Numbered from the stretch's first letter, positions 35,792-44,801 are shown. The stretch is 64,000 bases of DNA from JAFDBW01 sp963723355 (GCA_963723355.1 CAVRQQ010000016.1:60017-124016); one strand, 5' to 3'. The notes: generated from the letters alone by a model not told the origin. Numbers and translations: made by a program.

Positions 35792-36625
35792 ATGCAACTC
35801 CGAGCCGGATACGAGCTGATTTATAGCTTTCCACAGCCGACACCGATGATACTCGTCGTGAATATCCACCATTCGCGTGGCGCCGACCTGGTCGTCCCCG
35901 ATCGCCTTATTACCGAGCCGCCGATATCGATTACCGGTTATCATGACGCCTTTGGCAACTGGTGTAACCGCGCGCTGGCTCCTGCGGGGCGACTCCGCCT
36001 GACAACTGATGCTATTGTCAGAGATAACAATCATCCCGACGAAATTTTTCCTGACGCCAGACAGGACTCCGTGCAGCATCTGCCTGAAGAAACCCTGGTG
36101 TATCTGCTGGGCAGCCGCTATTGCGAGACTGATTTGTTGTCTCAGGCGGCCTGGCAACTCTTCGGCGGCACGACTCCGGGATATCCGCGCGTGCAATCTA
36201 TCTGCGATTTCGTTCATAACCATATTGCCTTTAACTACCAGAACGCCAGTGTAACCCGCAGTGCGATAGAGGCCTTTAACCAACGGACCGGAGTCTGCCG
36301 CGACTACGTACATCTCGCTATGACCTTCTGCCGTTGCCTGAATATCCCGGCGCGATACTGCACCGGCTACCTGAGCGATATAGGGACCCCTCTACCGTAC
36401 GGCGTAGGCGATTTTGCAGCGTGGTTCGAGGCCTGGATAGGCGGTCGCTGGCACACCTTCGACCCGCGCAACAATGAGCCCCGCCGGGGCCGTATCCTGA
36501 TGGCGCGCGGCAGAGATGCCTGCGACGTCGCTATCACGACGACGTTTGGCCCTAACACGCTGGAGAGCTTCCGGGTCTGGACCGATGAGATGCCGGATAG
36601 CGAGAGTCCGGGAACAGCCCACTAA
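35792..36625 (+). CDS. Transglutaminase-like protein A
   Basis: 277 residues from the ATG at 35792 (GGGGGAA upstream). Core with the cysteine motif TGVC169RDYVHLAM and the final D224 in WHTFDPRNN. At the place where the catalytic histidine is usual (H-A-W-F-E) this protein has GDFAAWFEAW, so the histidine is an alanine. GRILMARGRDACDVAITTTFG near the end is typical of this subfamily. Cytosolic by sequence. Likely a protease/amidase-like fold; activity uncertain. Overlaps the next, related gene by one base. Confidence 0.82.
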   Translation: MQLRAGYELIYSFPQPTPMILVVNIHHSRGADLVVPDRLITEPPISITGYHDAFGNWCNRALAPAGRLRLTTDAIVRDNNHPDEIFPDARQDSVQHLPEETLVYLLGSRYCETDLLSQAAWQLFGGTTPGYPRVQSICDFVHNHIAFNYQNASVTRSAIEAFNQRTGVCRDYVHLAMTFCRCLNIPARYCTGYLSDIGTPLPYGVGDFAAWFEAWIGGRWHTFDPRNNEPRRGRILMARGRDACDVAITTTFGPNTLESFRVWTDEMPDSESPGTAH

Positions 36626-37491
36626 TGTCTTTTCTTACCGTAAATCACACCACAGTCTACCGTTACCGCGAGCCCGTCATCCTCGGCGAACACCGCATGA
36701 TGTTTCGGCCACGCGAGAGTCACGACCTGCGGTTAATCGGCATCAACCTCGCGATCACGCCGCAACCCGTGCACGTGCGCTGGCTGCACGATCCCTTCGA
36801 TAACTCCGTCACCATCGCCAATTTTGAGGGCACCACGTCCGAACTCCGCTTTGATAGCATCGTAACGCTCGAGCATTTTGAGGCCACCCTGCCGGAGTAT
36901 CCGCTTGAGGATTATGCCCGTAAGTATCCCTTCCGCTATGCCGATGAGGACTTCCCCAATCTGATCCGCGCTCTGAATCGCGACTCCCCGAGCGAACGAG
37001 TCGCCAATTGGGCGTTGCAGTTTCTCGATCCAGCGGAGACCACCGACACGATGAAGCTGCTGCGCGCGATGACTTTCGGCATCAGTGAGCAGATCCCCTA
37101 CAACCGTCGCGTTGAAAAAGGGGTGCAGACGGCTGAGGAGACGTTACTGATCGGTCGCGGCAGTTGCCGGGATTTTGCCGTACTGATGATCGACGCTGTC
37201 AGATCACTCGGCATCGCCGCACGGTTTGTCAGTGGTTATATCTTCGCCCCCGACAGCTCCGGCCTCGCCGGAGGTGGAGCCACCCATGCCTGGATGCAAG
37301 CCTATCTGCCCGGCGCCGGTTGGATCGACTTCGACCCCACCAACAGCATCATTGGCAACCGCAATCTCATTCGTGTCGGCGTTGCCTGGGCTCCCGAGCA
37401 TGTGCTTCCCTTGTGGGGGACCTATTCAGGCTCCGTGCGTGCCTTCCTCGGCATGGAGGTCACCGTCACCGTTGCAGAAACGACCGGATAA
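36625..37491 (+). CDS. Transglutaminase-like protein B
   Basis: 288 residues. The N-terminal bacterial transglutaminase domain (VNHTTVYRYREPVILGEHRM) is followed by the core with the full triad: C181 in GRGSCRDFAVLM, H221 in ATHAWMQAYLPG and D236 in WIDFDPTN. Adjacent genes of this family are common as pairs and are often thought to act as cytosolic peptidases. Start overlaps the stop of protein A, so the two are co-translated. Its partner lacks the histidine while this one keeps it. Confidence 0.87.
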   Translation: MSFLTVNHTTVYRYREPVILGEHRMMFRPRESHDLRLIGINLAITPQPVHVRWLHDPFDNSVTIANFEGTTSELRFDSIVTLEHFEATLPEYPLEDYARKYPFRYADEDFPNLIRALNRDSPSERVANWALQFLDPAETTDTMKLLRAMTFGISEQIPYNRRVEKGVQTAEETLLIGRGSCRDFAVLMIDAVRSLGIAARFVSGYIFAPDSSGLAGGGATHAWMQAYLPGAGWIDFDPTNSIIGNRNLIRVGVAWAPEHVLPLWGTYSGSVRAFLGMEVTVTVAETTG

Positions 37492-37721
37492 AGCTTCCGT
37501 GGTGGCGTCTTGAATCCTTCACCCCAAAGGCTCCCGAAATGCATTTTCCTGCAAGTGCGGTACAATTTCCCTGAGTTGACTTGGTTGACTGATGCCAAGT
37601 ATCTTTTAATCAGAATCAAGGCTTCAGCGTGGTGTCGCTTGTGAGAAAAAATCCGCTGCACCGCAGAACGATTTCTTCGAGCACGCCATGGGATCCCCTA
37701 TCGTTGACAGGCTGATATCGC

Positions 37722-38444
37722 ATGTTTATCAAAGACACTCTCTTCATGTATTCGAAAAAGATATTGTTGGTCGATGACGACAAACGTCAACTGGCTGTCG
37801 CCGAGGACTGTTTCAGGCGTGAACAGGTCGAAATCATCACGGCCGAAGATGGGTTGCAAGCGGTGAACGCGACCCGTATGGAGAAGCCCGACCTGGTCTT
37901 TATGGATCTTTACATGCCGGATGGTGACGGCGACCTCGCCTGCAGGGAGATCAAGCATGACTCCCGCTTGAAGCTCATCCCCGTCGTCATGATGACGGAA
38001 GGTGCCGCACCGGAAGACGAGGAGCGCTGTGTTGCGGCCGGTTGCGACGACGTCATCCATAAGCCGCTGACCAGGACCGCCTTGCTGGATGTCAGCAAAA
38101 GGCTTGTCAAGTTCCCAGGGTGGTCGGGGAAGAGGGCGCCGATCAAGGCTCCCGTCAAGCCGACCGGCAAAACGCTTCGCTCCTCGGCGATGACCCTGGC
38201 CGACATTTCCGTCGGCGGGGTCTTCATGGAGACCGACGACCTGCTGCCGGTGGGAGCCGAACTGAACTTTCAGTTCCACTTGAACCCGGAACGCCAGCTC
38301 TCCTGCAGGGGCAGGGTTGCCTGGGTCAAGCGGGGAGATGAGCAGCGCAAGGCCTCTGTCTCGACAGGCATGGGTGTTGAATTTATCGATATCAAGAAGC
38401 TGGACATTCTTTCCATCCAGGCGTGGGTGGCCAGGAGCCTGTAA
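37722..38444 (+). CDS. Response regulator with C-terminal PilZ-like domain
   Basis: 240 residues (or 232 from the ATG at 37746). Receiver domain about residues 10-130: acidic pair in LLVDDDK, phospho-acceptor in LVFMDLYMPDGDG, switch threonine in VVMMTEG, lysine in VIHKPLTR. The second domain (about 145-240) has DISVGGVFMETDDLLPVG and GMGVEFIDI, the delta-proteobacterial PilZ-related pattern; the RxxxR part is weak. Probable cyclic-di-GMP-linked or motility/adhesion regulator. A promoter-like TTGACT...TATCTT lies near 37580. Confidence 0.82.
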   Translation: MFIKDTLFMYSKKILLVDDDKRQLAVAEDCFRREQVEIITAEDGLQAVNATRMEKPDLVFMDLYMPDGDGDLACREIKHDSRLKLIPVVMMTEGAAPEDEERCVAAGCDDVIHKPLTRTALLDVSKRLVKFPGWSGKRAPIKAPVKPTGKTLRSSAMTLADISVGGVFMETDDLLPVGAELNFQFHLNPERQLSCRGRVAWVKRGDEQRKASVSTGMGVEFIDIKKLDILSIQAWVARSL

Positions 38445-38553
38445 GACCCCGCCGTGTCCCGCCTACGCCGAGCCGGTCCGACTTCCCAATCCTCTCGCCG
38501 CCTTTGATTAACACAGATGTATCGGTTGATGCCTGTTTCGGCCCCGAAGCAAC

Positions 38554-38795
38554 TTGAACGATATCAATCGGACACTCGGTAGTGCGTCATTACACAGTTC
38601 ATTTTCGTGTGATGTAGATTCAATCTTTACGAGACACCACGTATATTTATCTTGAACAATCCTTTATCTTGATAACCATCGAAGACTTGCTGTGGCAGGC
38701 GGGTCAGAGATAATCTTCTTCAAAACCTCCTAAAAATAGAAAAGCTCGCCCCACAGTCTCTACCTCCTGACTGTGGGGCCTTTTTTTATTTATCA
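38554..38795 (+). ncRNA. Candidate small RNA locus, copy 1
   Basis: About 240 bases nearly identical to the inverted copy at 50351-50592. Elements in order: the TATCAATCGGACACTCGGTAG motif; a promoter-like TTCAAT, 17 bases, TATATT (-10 at 38643); then an RNA body with AACCATCGAAGACTTGCTG, TGTGGCAG, and CTTCTTCAAAACCTCCTAAA. It closes with terminator GCCCCACAG...CTGTGGGGC plus seven T. ACCTCC occurs both in the single-stranded stretch and in the terminator loop and could pair with Shine-Dalgarno sites. No protein frame fits. Confidence 0.65.
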
Positions 38796-38874
38796 GAGTC
38801 AGTAGGACGGTGACGTTCCCGTTAACTTTCCTGGCTTGCAACGAGCCAAAATTATAGGATTTTTAATTGCTGTC

Positions 38875-39639
38875 TCAGCCCAGGAAAAGGTCGTAGGCGC
38901 ATTTCACCATCAGCAGCGCCAGAACAAAACGGAAGATCGGCACCACCACGCGGTCGGCATTGTTAATGACCAGTCCGCTCCCGAGCCAGTTGCCGGAGAT
39001 TGATCCTGCTATCGCCACCAGGGCAATCGGCCAGTAGATGTGCCCTTGGACAAGAAAGTAAAGGAAGGCTGAGACGTTCGAGGCGTAGTTGACGATACGG
39101 GCGTTGGCACTGGCCTCACGGAGATTCATTTGCAAAAACATCATGAAGGCGAACAGCAGGAACGTCCCGGTTCCGGGGCCAAAAATCCCGTCATACCCTC
39201 CGATGAAAAAACCTGACAGAATCGCCCGCCACACGATCTGACGTTTGCTCAACTCGGTTTTGAGCCCCGGAGACTGCATGTGCCGGGACTGCAGGTAGAA
39301 CAGGACCGGAATCACCAGTAACAGCATGATAAAGATGATATTACGCGACAGATAGGTGGACAGAGCTGCGCCTATAGCTGAGCCGACCAAGGCTGCTGCA
39401 ATGGCATAGATAACTGTTTTCCAGAGAATGGTGCGGTTATGGATATATCGGAATACCGCAATAGTCGTTCCCGAAGAGCTGACACATTTGTTGGTGCCGA
39501 GAATCAAGTCCGCAGGCAACCCAAGGGCCAGGTAGGTCGGGACTGAAATCAGCCCGCCACCGCCGGCAATGGAGTCAATGAAGCCTGAAAAGCCGATCAG
39601 CAGAAATACGACAGCATATTGCCAGAGGGCAATGTCCAT
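38875..39639 (-). CDS. TauE/SafE family membrane transporter
   Basis: 254 residues from the ATG at 39639 (GGAG upstream); the open frame extends further but without a site. Eight or so membrane helices. The first pair shows the family repeat GFSGFIDSIAGGGGLISVPTYLALG and the second half GFFIGGYDGIFGPGTGTFLLF, the two repeats of this family. Members export sulfite, sulfoacetate or other organosulfur anions. Monocistronic; the substrate is not shown by context. Confidence 0.88.
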   Translation of the reverse strand: MDIALWQYAVVFLLIGFSGFIDSIAGGGGLISVPTYLALGLPADLILGTNKCVSSSGTTIAVFRYIHNRTILWKTVIYAIAAALVGSAIGAALSTYLSRNIIFIMLLLVIPVLFYLQSRHMQSPGLKTELSKRQIVWRAILSGFFIGGYDGIFGPGTGTFLLFAFMMFLQMNLREASANARIVNYASNVSAFLYFLVQGHIYWPIALVAIAGSISGNWLGSGLVINNADRVVVPIFRFVLALLMVKCAYDLFLG

Positions 39640-39771
39640 AAAAGGACTCCGTCTCGGTGGGAAATCAAGCAGGGCAAGCGATGTTAGGATGGCATGGCTT
39701 GCGAGATGAAGCAACAAGGTCACCTATCTCAAAGTGTCTTGACTGCGTATTTAAACAACTAAATTCCCAAA

Positions 39772-39885
39772 TGTCACGACTTGTGAGAGGAAAAACGCTT
39801 CTTGTTGATAGAGGTATTCAGTAAACTCTTTAATACACAAAATTATGGCCACCAGGGTTTGATCCTTGGTGACCTTTCTTTGTGA
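39772..39885 (+). repeat. GGCCACC-hairpin element, copy 9 (reference form)
   Basis: TGTCACGACTTGTGAGAGG, CTTCTTGTTGATAGAGGTAT, TTTAATACACAAAATTATGG, hairpin GGCCACCAGG GTTTGAT CCTTGGTGACC then TTTCTTTG. It lies between divergent genes. Confidence 0.78.
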
Positions 39886-39973
39886 TGCAAGAGTTATTCG
39901 ATTTCATATCACAGCACATGCTGTTTTATATGTTAGAATTGACCAATGATGCGATTTGATCAGGAGGATGAGT

Positions 39974-40378
39974 ATGATAATCAGATCAGGCTTAATTGAG
40001 GAGGCTCCTGTGATAAAAAAAAAGATTTTGGTTGTTGAAGACGAAGAATCACTATTGAAGCTACAAAGCATACTGTTGACCATAAAGGGTTACAAAGTCG
40101 AAGGGGTGATGGATGGTCAGGCAGCATTGGAGGTAGTGGAAACGATGAAGCCTGATCTGATTCTTCTCGACATTATGCTTCCTAAGATTGATGGCTTTCA
40201 GGTTTGCCGGCAGGTAAAGGCTAACGAGTTAACCCGACATATTCCGGTGATCATGCTTACGGCGAAAAAGAGCATGGAAGACCGTGTCATGGGTAAGCGT
40301 GCTGGAGCCGACATGTACATAACAAAACCTTACAAGTCATCGATGGTCATTGAAACCATTCAGAGGCTACTCTCTTGA
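39974..40378 (+). CDS. Single-domain response regulator
   Basis: 134 residues from the ATG at 39974, which has AGGAGG 6 bases upstream. Receiver domain with EDEE in VVEDEESL, phospho-acceptor in LILLDIMLPKIDG, threonine in VIMLTAKK and lysine in YITKPYKS, so all signalling residues are present. Related to CheY/PilH-type regulators. No kinase nearby on the same strand. Followed by a chain of hairpins. Confidence 0.88.
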   Translation: MIIRSGLIEEAPVIKKKILVVEDEESLLKLQSILLTIKGYKVEGVMDGQAALEVVETMKPDLILLDIMLPKIDGFQVCRQVKANELTRHIPVIMLTAKKSMEDRVMGKRAGADMYITKPYKSSMVIETIQRLLS

Positions 40379-40382
40379 ATCT

Positions 40383-40417
40383 CGGCCCCTGAGGATTGTT
40401 CCCAGGGGTCGTTTCTT
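40383..40417 (+). terminator. Terminator after the response regulator
   Basis: CGGCCCCTG AGGATTGTTCC CAGGGGTCG followed by TTTCTTATTTGTCACGACT; the last bases are the left end of the next GGCCACC element. Confidence 0.8.
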
Positions 40418-40419
40418 AT

Positions 40420-40474
40420 TTGTCACGACTTATAGAATGAATAATGGCCACCTGAAAGCGGGTGGCCTTTTCAG
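40420..40474 (+). repeat. GGCCACC-hairpin element, short copy 10
   Basis: TTGTCACGACTTATAGAATG then hairpin GGCCACCTGAAAGCGGGTGG-CC and TTTTC. Left end and hairpin are present; the middle block is deleted. Confidence 0.72.
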
Positions 40475-40563
40475 ATGTATTGTATACAATTTGACACATC
40501 GTTTATTGATGGTAGCCTGCAATTATCTTCTTCATTTTCTTCCTCCGTGAAGATAATGAACCT

Positions 40564-40593
40564 GAGCCCTGCGGGTTGTCCGCAGGGCTCTTG
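40564..40593 (+). terminator. Orphan hairpin
   Basis: GAGCCCTGCGG GTTGT CCGCAGGGCTC then TTGTAT. No (+) gene ends just before it. Confidence 0.6.
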
Positions 40594-40613
40594 TATATCA
40601 CCATTTGTAAAAC

Positions 40614-40652
40614 GCAAAAGCCCTTGATCTTCCGACCAGGGGCTTTTCTTAT
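40614..40652. terminator. Terminator-like hairpin before the DoxX gene end
   Basis: AAAAGCCCTTG...CAGGGGCTTTT followed by CTTATATTGCAGG. The stem is flanked by A-run and T-run, so it can act on either strand and may terminate the minus-strand DoxX transcript. Confidence 0.65.
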
Positions 40653-40715
40653 ATTGCAGGACAAATAAGAAGTCGGATGACTGGGACAAGCTAGCACATC
40701 TCTTGAAATGACTAT

Positions 40716-41078
40716 CTAGCTAATTGCAACGACAAGGGATAATACTAACATTGTCATTGCGGGTAATGACTTTTGTAATGGATCTTTAACTTTGACATGC
40801 ATTGATACAGCTCCAATCATCAGAAAAGCCATTGCAATTGCTGCTGGTTTGACTAATAAAGGAATCCATATTCCAATAATTAGACTGGTGGCCAAAAGGA
40901 TTTTTGCTGCTCCTATCAAGATTATAAATCCACCAGGCAATCCATAAGCTGCAAATTCTTCTTTCATATTTTTAGCTTCGCCGCCACGCCAGTTGGTTTC
41001 TTTGCCATAGCGTATAATCCATACATTGAATATGCCGAGCGCAATGACAAGCTGACATAGAATGGCAAGACTCTGCAT
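40716..41078 (-). CDS. DoxX-like membrane protein
   Basis: 120 residues with four predicted helices (about 5-22, 50-70, 72-92, 102-118). EFAAYGLPGGFIILIGAAKILLA is the typical DoxX-like core. Small membrane proteins of this family are linked to redox stress in some bacteria; no defined reaction. Lies 44 bases downstream of an SDR gene on the same strand, so probably cotranscribed. Confidence 0.75.
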   Translation of the reverse strand: MQSLAILCQLVIALGIFNVWIIRYGKETNWRGGEAKNMKEEFAAYGLPGGFIILIGAAKILLATSLIIGIWIPLLVKPAAIAMAFLMIGAVSMHVKVKDPLQKSLPAMTMLVLSLVVAIS

Positions 41079-41122
41079 TTTGAAAACCTTTCTGAAAATT
41101 TAACAACTTGTAAGAGAAGTGA

Positions 41123-41869
41123 TCACCCTTTAACCAAAGGCCGGATAGAACTGAATCCGCCATCGACTGACAGTATCTGCCCAGTAACCCAATCTGCTTC
41201 ACCGGATAGCAACCAGCAGATTGCATTTGCTTCATCATCAACAGAACCGAATCGACCGAGTGGATATTGCGCGGCAAGTTGGGCCTCTGCCTTGTCTCCT
41301 GTAAAAAAACCTTTGGTAGAGTTGCTTGGAAATAAGCCCGGGGCAATACCGTTTATGCGAATCCCCCGACTGGCATAATCCGCCGCAGCACTTCGAACCA
41401 ATCCTTCAATACCAGCTTTTGCGGCTGCAACGGCAGTATGATTGGATATGCCGATTCGTCCGGCAACTGAACTGACTAGTACCGCTGAACCAGGCAGTTT
41501 ATGATCAAGCAAAACTTGAACGAATTTCTGTAACGTAAAAAATGCCGTGTCTAAGTTGTTTCGCAAACAATTGTGATACTGTTCCTGAGTAATACGATTC
41601 ATCGGCCGAACCATCACGCTTCCGGCACAATGTGCAAGTAGAGAGGGAGGTTCGCCGTATTGCTCAAGGATAGCAAGGTAAAGTTGCTCAACATTCTCGG
41701 GGTTAGAAAGGTCTGCGGCAAACTTTAACACATCTTTGAGCGGGCTAGCATCCAGCTTGTCTTGGCTTCTCCCTGCAAGAACAACACGACAATCTTTTTT
41801 GATAAACCGTTCTGCAACGTTTGTTCCCAGTGTGCCTCCGCCACCTGTGACCAATGCAATATCTGTCAT
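41123..41869 (-). CDS. Short-chain dehydrogenase/reductase
   Basis: 248 residues. NAD(P)-binding TGGGGTLG near residues 8-15, LAHCAGS, the serine in VLVSSVAGRIG, and an end INGIAPGLF. At the usual YxxxK position the sequence is HTAVAAAKAG, in which the tyrosine is replaced although the lysine remains. This raises doubt about classical catalysis. Substrate unknown. It sits between a zinc-binding 81-residue gene and a DoxX gene on the same strand. Confidence 0.85.
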   Translation of the reverse strand: MTDIALVTGGGGTLGTNVAERFIKKDCRVVLAGRSQDKLDASPLKDVLKFAADLSNPENVEQLYLAILEQYGEPPSLLAHCAGSVMVRPMNRITQEQYHNCLRNNLDTAFFTLQKFVQVLLDHKLPGSAVLVSSVAGRIGISNHTAVAAAKAGIEGLVRSAAADYASRGIRINGIAPGLFPSNSTKGFFTGDKAEAQLAAQYPLGRFGSVDDEANAICWLLSGEADWVTGQILSVDGGFSSIRPLVKG

Positions 41870-41883
41870 ATTGGCCCCTTAAT

Positions 41884-42129
41884 TCATCGGCAATGCCCTT
41901 CAAGGTTTATGTTGTCTGCACCGTCACCGAACCATTCAATTTCGGGTAACTGGACAGGATCGCAGACATTACCAGGAAAGTTGGCTTTAATACCACAATT
42001 ACCGCATTTATATTCGGCGCGTCCGGTAAGGCACTTGACCATTTCCTTGCGGCCCTCTGCACTGAGAGTGCAAAGATGAACATGGTGACTTTCAATGTCT
42101 TTGCAGAAGTTTTTAGTTTCATCAGCCAT
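41884..42129 (-). CDS. Small cysteine-rich protein
   Basis: 81 residues from the ATG at 42129 (GAAAGGA upstream). CGNCGIKANFPGNVCDP suggests a zinc or iron site; another cysteine lies near KCLTG. It has FCKDIESHHVHLC at the start. Not recognised. First gene of a probable three-gene unit with the SDR and DoxX proteins (14- and 44-base gaps). Confidence 0.6.
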   Translation of the reverse strand: MADETKNFCKDIESHHVHLCTLSAEGRKEMVKCLTGRAEYKCGNCGIKANFPGNVCDPVQLPEIEWFGDGADNINLEGHCR

Positions 42130-42534
42130 AAAAAATCCTTTCTCTATATTGTGAAATTCAACCTTAACACAAGAACTCAATTCAGCAATGGTGACCAAGG
42201 TTTTACATAAATAGTCGAGTTATCTGTACCACATCGGTCAGTGACGCTAAAAATGAACTTTCTTGTCGAAAGAAACCGTGCGCTAAAAGTTAGTGATGTC
42301 ACAATGAGGCAAGGATTTCCTTCTTGATTTTCAAAAGTCACCATTTCCAAAAAAATTAAGCCCCATCCGGTTGTTCTGGATTGGGGCGTTGCTATTAGGA
42401 TTGTTGAATTGAATGACTACATCGCCTCAGACTCACAGGACACTATTTTCAACACTGATCGGTGATGATTAGTGAGCTGGTCCAGGGTCATTATCAACAG
42501 TAAACCCCAAAGACCTTTGCAAAATTCCTGCCCC
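42130..42534. other. Gap between two minus-strand units
   Basis: No gene seen. Contains the terminator at 42352-42387 and, right after it, DNA with no coding look. Confidence 0.4.
42352..42387 (-). terminator. Terminator downstream of the cupin gene
   Basis: Minus strand GCCCCAATCCAG...CGGATGGGGC followed by TTAATTTTTTT. Confidence 0.75.
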
Positions 42535-42837
42535 TCATTCTGCCACCACGTTAAAGTCGTAGCGTCCGATACCCTGTACCAGTAGATACCTGGCTTCACG
42601 CGTAGTTAAGTTGACAACCCTGTGCAACCTTTTGACAGCCACATCGCAGTGCTGACCATTGACAAGCTCTATGCGCTGGTCGGGATTCCGGTATTCAACG
42701 GCAACAGGCCCGTCCAGGCAAAACATCCTGTCGGTGATCTCGGTATGATAATGCCATTCCGTTGCCTGGCCGCTTTCGAGCGTCATGATGCGCACACGAA
42801 CGTCCTGCGTTTCAATGAGAATTTCAGGTTTTATCAT
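42535..42837 (-). CDS. Cupin-domain protein
   Basis: 100 residues from the ATG at 42837, which has GGAGGAG 6 bases upstream. A small beta barrel with EWHYHTEITDRMFCLDG, giving metal-binding histidines and a glutamate (HxH...E), and a second-motif histidine in LHRVVN. Function unknown. It starts 38 bases after the murB stop, on the same strand. Confidence 0.75.
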   Translation of the reverse strand: MIKPEILIETQDVRVRIMTLESGQATEWHYHTEITDRMFCLDGPVAVEYRNPDQRIELVNGQHCDVAVKRLHRVVNLTTREARYLLVQGIGRYDFNVVAE

Positions 42838-42875
42838 CTCAGGCTCCTCCATGGGAACCGGAAGAGGTTGGACTC

Positions 42876-43853
42876 TCAGAGGCCGGCCTGGTGGGCTGGC
42901 ATGATCGCGCCTTCCGGGCTCACGTAACGTACTTCGCAGCAGAGGTCAAACCCGATTCGACTGTCAACCACTTGCCGAACATGGGCGATCAAAGCCAGAA
43001 CATCTGCCGACAAAGCGTTGCCGTGATTGACGATGAAGTTGGCATGCTGATGCGAAACCTCGGCATCGCCAACCCGAACGCCCTTCAGGCCCGCCTCCTC
43101 GATAATTTTCCCGGGCGGGCCGACACTTGCGTGCATTTCGCTGGTACTTAAAAAGACCGAGCCGCAGTTCGGCTCCTTGCGGGGAAACTTGCGTCGCCGC
43201 TCGCGCAGGTCATCGAGCATCATGCGACGGATTTGCCGCGGATCCTGACGCTCGCATTCCAGTTCGACTCTCACCACCACGACTCCGGTACCCTGCAGGG
43301 CGCTCCGCCGGTAGGAAAAAGCACACTCTTCCCGGCTCAACTCAAGCAACTCCCCTTCCCGGCTGACGACCTCCACCCGGCGCACATTCTCACCGATTCC
43401 CTTGCGTTGGCTGCCACCGTTCATCAGCACCAGCCCGCCAATCGTACCGGGGATGCCGATCGTGTGCTCGAGCCCGGCCAGGCCGGCCTGCATCGCCTTA
43501 CGCGCGAGGCCAGGCACCCAGGCACCGGCCTCGGCGGTGATGCGATTATCTTCGATTGTGATTGCGGAAAAATTATTGCCCAGCTTCAGCACGATGCCGC
43601 GCAGTCCGGCATCGTCAAAGAGCAGGTTGGTCCCCTGGCCGATGACGACCAGTGGAATCCCGAATTGACTGGCAAAGCGGATCACCGCGGCCACCTGGTC
43701 TGCGCTGTCGGGCTCAACCAGCAGATCGGCCGGACCGCCGATCTGCCAGCTGTTGTGGCCGGAAAGAGGGACGTCAAAAGTGTATTGCCCGACATCCTGT
43801 GTGACCAGTCTGTCGAGCAACTCACGGCGCGCTTGACGAGAACTCAACGTCAT
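42876..43853 (-). CDS. murB: UDP-N-acetylenolpyruvoylglucosamine reductase MurB
   Basis: FAD/NADPH enzyme that makes UDP-N-acetylmuramate for peptidoglycan; cytosolic. 325 residues. HNSWQIGGPADLLVEP, VIGQGTNLLFDD, GIPGTIGGLVLMNGG, the serine of NCGSVFLS (proton donor), and HANFIVNHGNA are all visible. Compatible with type I/IIa length. GGGAGA stands before the ATG. It follows hflC by only 15 bases on the same strand, an unusual operon partner. Confidence 0.95.
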   Translation of the reverse strand: MTLSSRQARRELLDRLVTQDVGQYTFDVPLSGHNSWQIGGPADLLVEPDSADQVAAVIRFASQFGIPLVVIGQGTNLLFDDAGLRGIVLKLGNNFSAITIEDNRITAEAGAWVPGLARKAMQAGLAGLEHTIGIPGTIGGLVLMNGGSQRKGIGENVRRVEVVSREGELLELSREECAFSYRRSALQGTGVVVVRVELECERQDPRQIRRMMLDDLRERRRKFPRKEPNCGSVFLSTSEMHASVGPPGKIIEEAGLKGVRVGDAEVSHQHANFIVNHGNALSADVLALIAHVRQVVDSRIGFDLCCEVRYVSPEGAIMPAHQAGL

Positions 43854-43868
43854 CTTCTCCCGTCAGGA

Positions 43869-44801
43869 CTACTTGGCCTGCTTCAGGTACTTGTAGTAGT
43901 CCGAGTCGGTGGAGATCACCAGTTTGCCGTTCTCCCTGATCGACTTTTTGTAAGATTCGAGAGTCCTCAGGAAAGCGTAGAACTCCTTGTCCTGATTGTA
44001 TGCCTCGGCGTAAATCGCGGCAGCCTCGGCGTCGGCGCCGCCACGAACCTCGAGGACCTTGCGGTAAGCTTCGGAACTGATCTCCTTGAGTTCACGTTCC
44101 ATCTGTCCAAGAATATCGGCTTTCTCGCCCTCACCTTCCGAGCGGTACTGAGCAGCAACCTTCTTGCGCTCGTTGATCATGCGCTCGTAGACCCGGGTTC
44201 GCACCTGCTCGACATAGTTGATGCGCTTGATCTGTACATCAAGCAGTTCGATGCCGTAATCAGGAGTATTGGCGCGTGCTTTATCAAGAATCCCGGCCAT
44301 GATCTCCTCGCGACCGACCAGGTTCTCCTTGGCGATCACCACCCCTTCCACTTCAAAACGCTCTTCGCCACCACCCTCCTGGGCCTCATAATCGCTACCC
44401 CTGACCAGTTCCACCAGCAGGCGACCGGAGACAGCGTCACGCACCACCGAGTCGATAATGTCGTCGAGGCGACTCATGGCGCCACGCTCGGTTGCAACCG
44501 TGGTGTAAAAAAGAAGTGGGTCCTTGATTCGCCAGCGCGCCGTGGTATCGATCCAGATGAAGCGCTTGTCCTTGGTTGGAATCTGGTTCGGGTCACCGTC
44601 CCACTTCAGGATACGTTTTTCAAAACGGGTGACTTTCTGCACGAAAGGGATTTTCAGGTGCAGTCCGGAACCGATGACATCACCAACCGGCTTGCCGAAC
44701 TGGGTGACGATCGCCTGCTCCGCCTCGTTAACCACGTAGAGGCCATCGATGCCGACGAAGATCAGGGCGATGACAACAAAAAAGATCACAGGTGCTTTCA
44801 T
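43869..44801 (-). CDS. hflC: HflC, FtsH-protease modulator
   Basis: 310 residues. An N-terminal signal-anchor helix (VIFFVVIALIFVGIDGLYV) and an SPFH/band-7 domain (about 22-215), then a coiled-coil region with GGADAEAAAIYAEAYNQD, the classical HflC motif. Forms the periplasmic HflKC assembly around FtsH. Its ATG overlaps the hflK TAA by one base. Confidence 0.95.
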   Translation of the reverse strand: MKAPVIFFVVIALIFVGIDGLYVVNEAEQAIVTQFGKPVGDVIGSGLHLKIPFVQKVTRFEKRILKWDGDPNQIPTKDKRFIWIDTTARWRIKDPLLFYTTVATERGAMSRLDDIIDSVVRDAVSGRLLVELVRGSDYEAQEGGGEERFEVEGVVIAKENLVGREEIMAGILDKARANTPDYGIELLDVQIKRINYVEQVRTRVYERMINERKKVAAQYRSEGEGEKADILGQMERELKEISSEAYRKVLEVRGGADAEAAAIYAEAYNQDKEFYAFLRTLESYKKSIRENGKLVISTDSDYYKYLKQAK

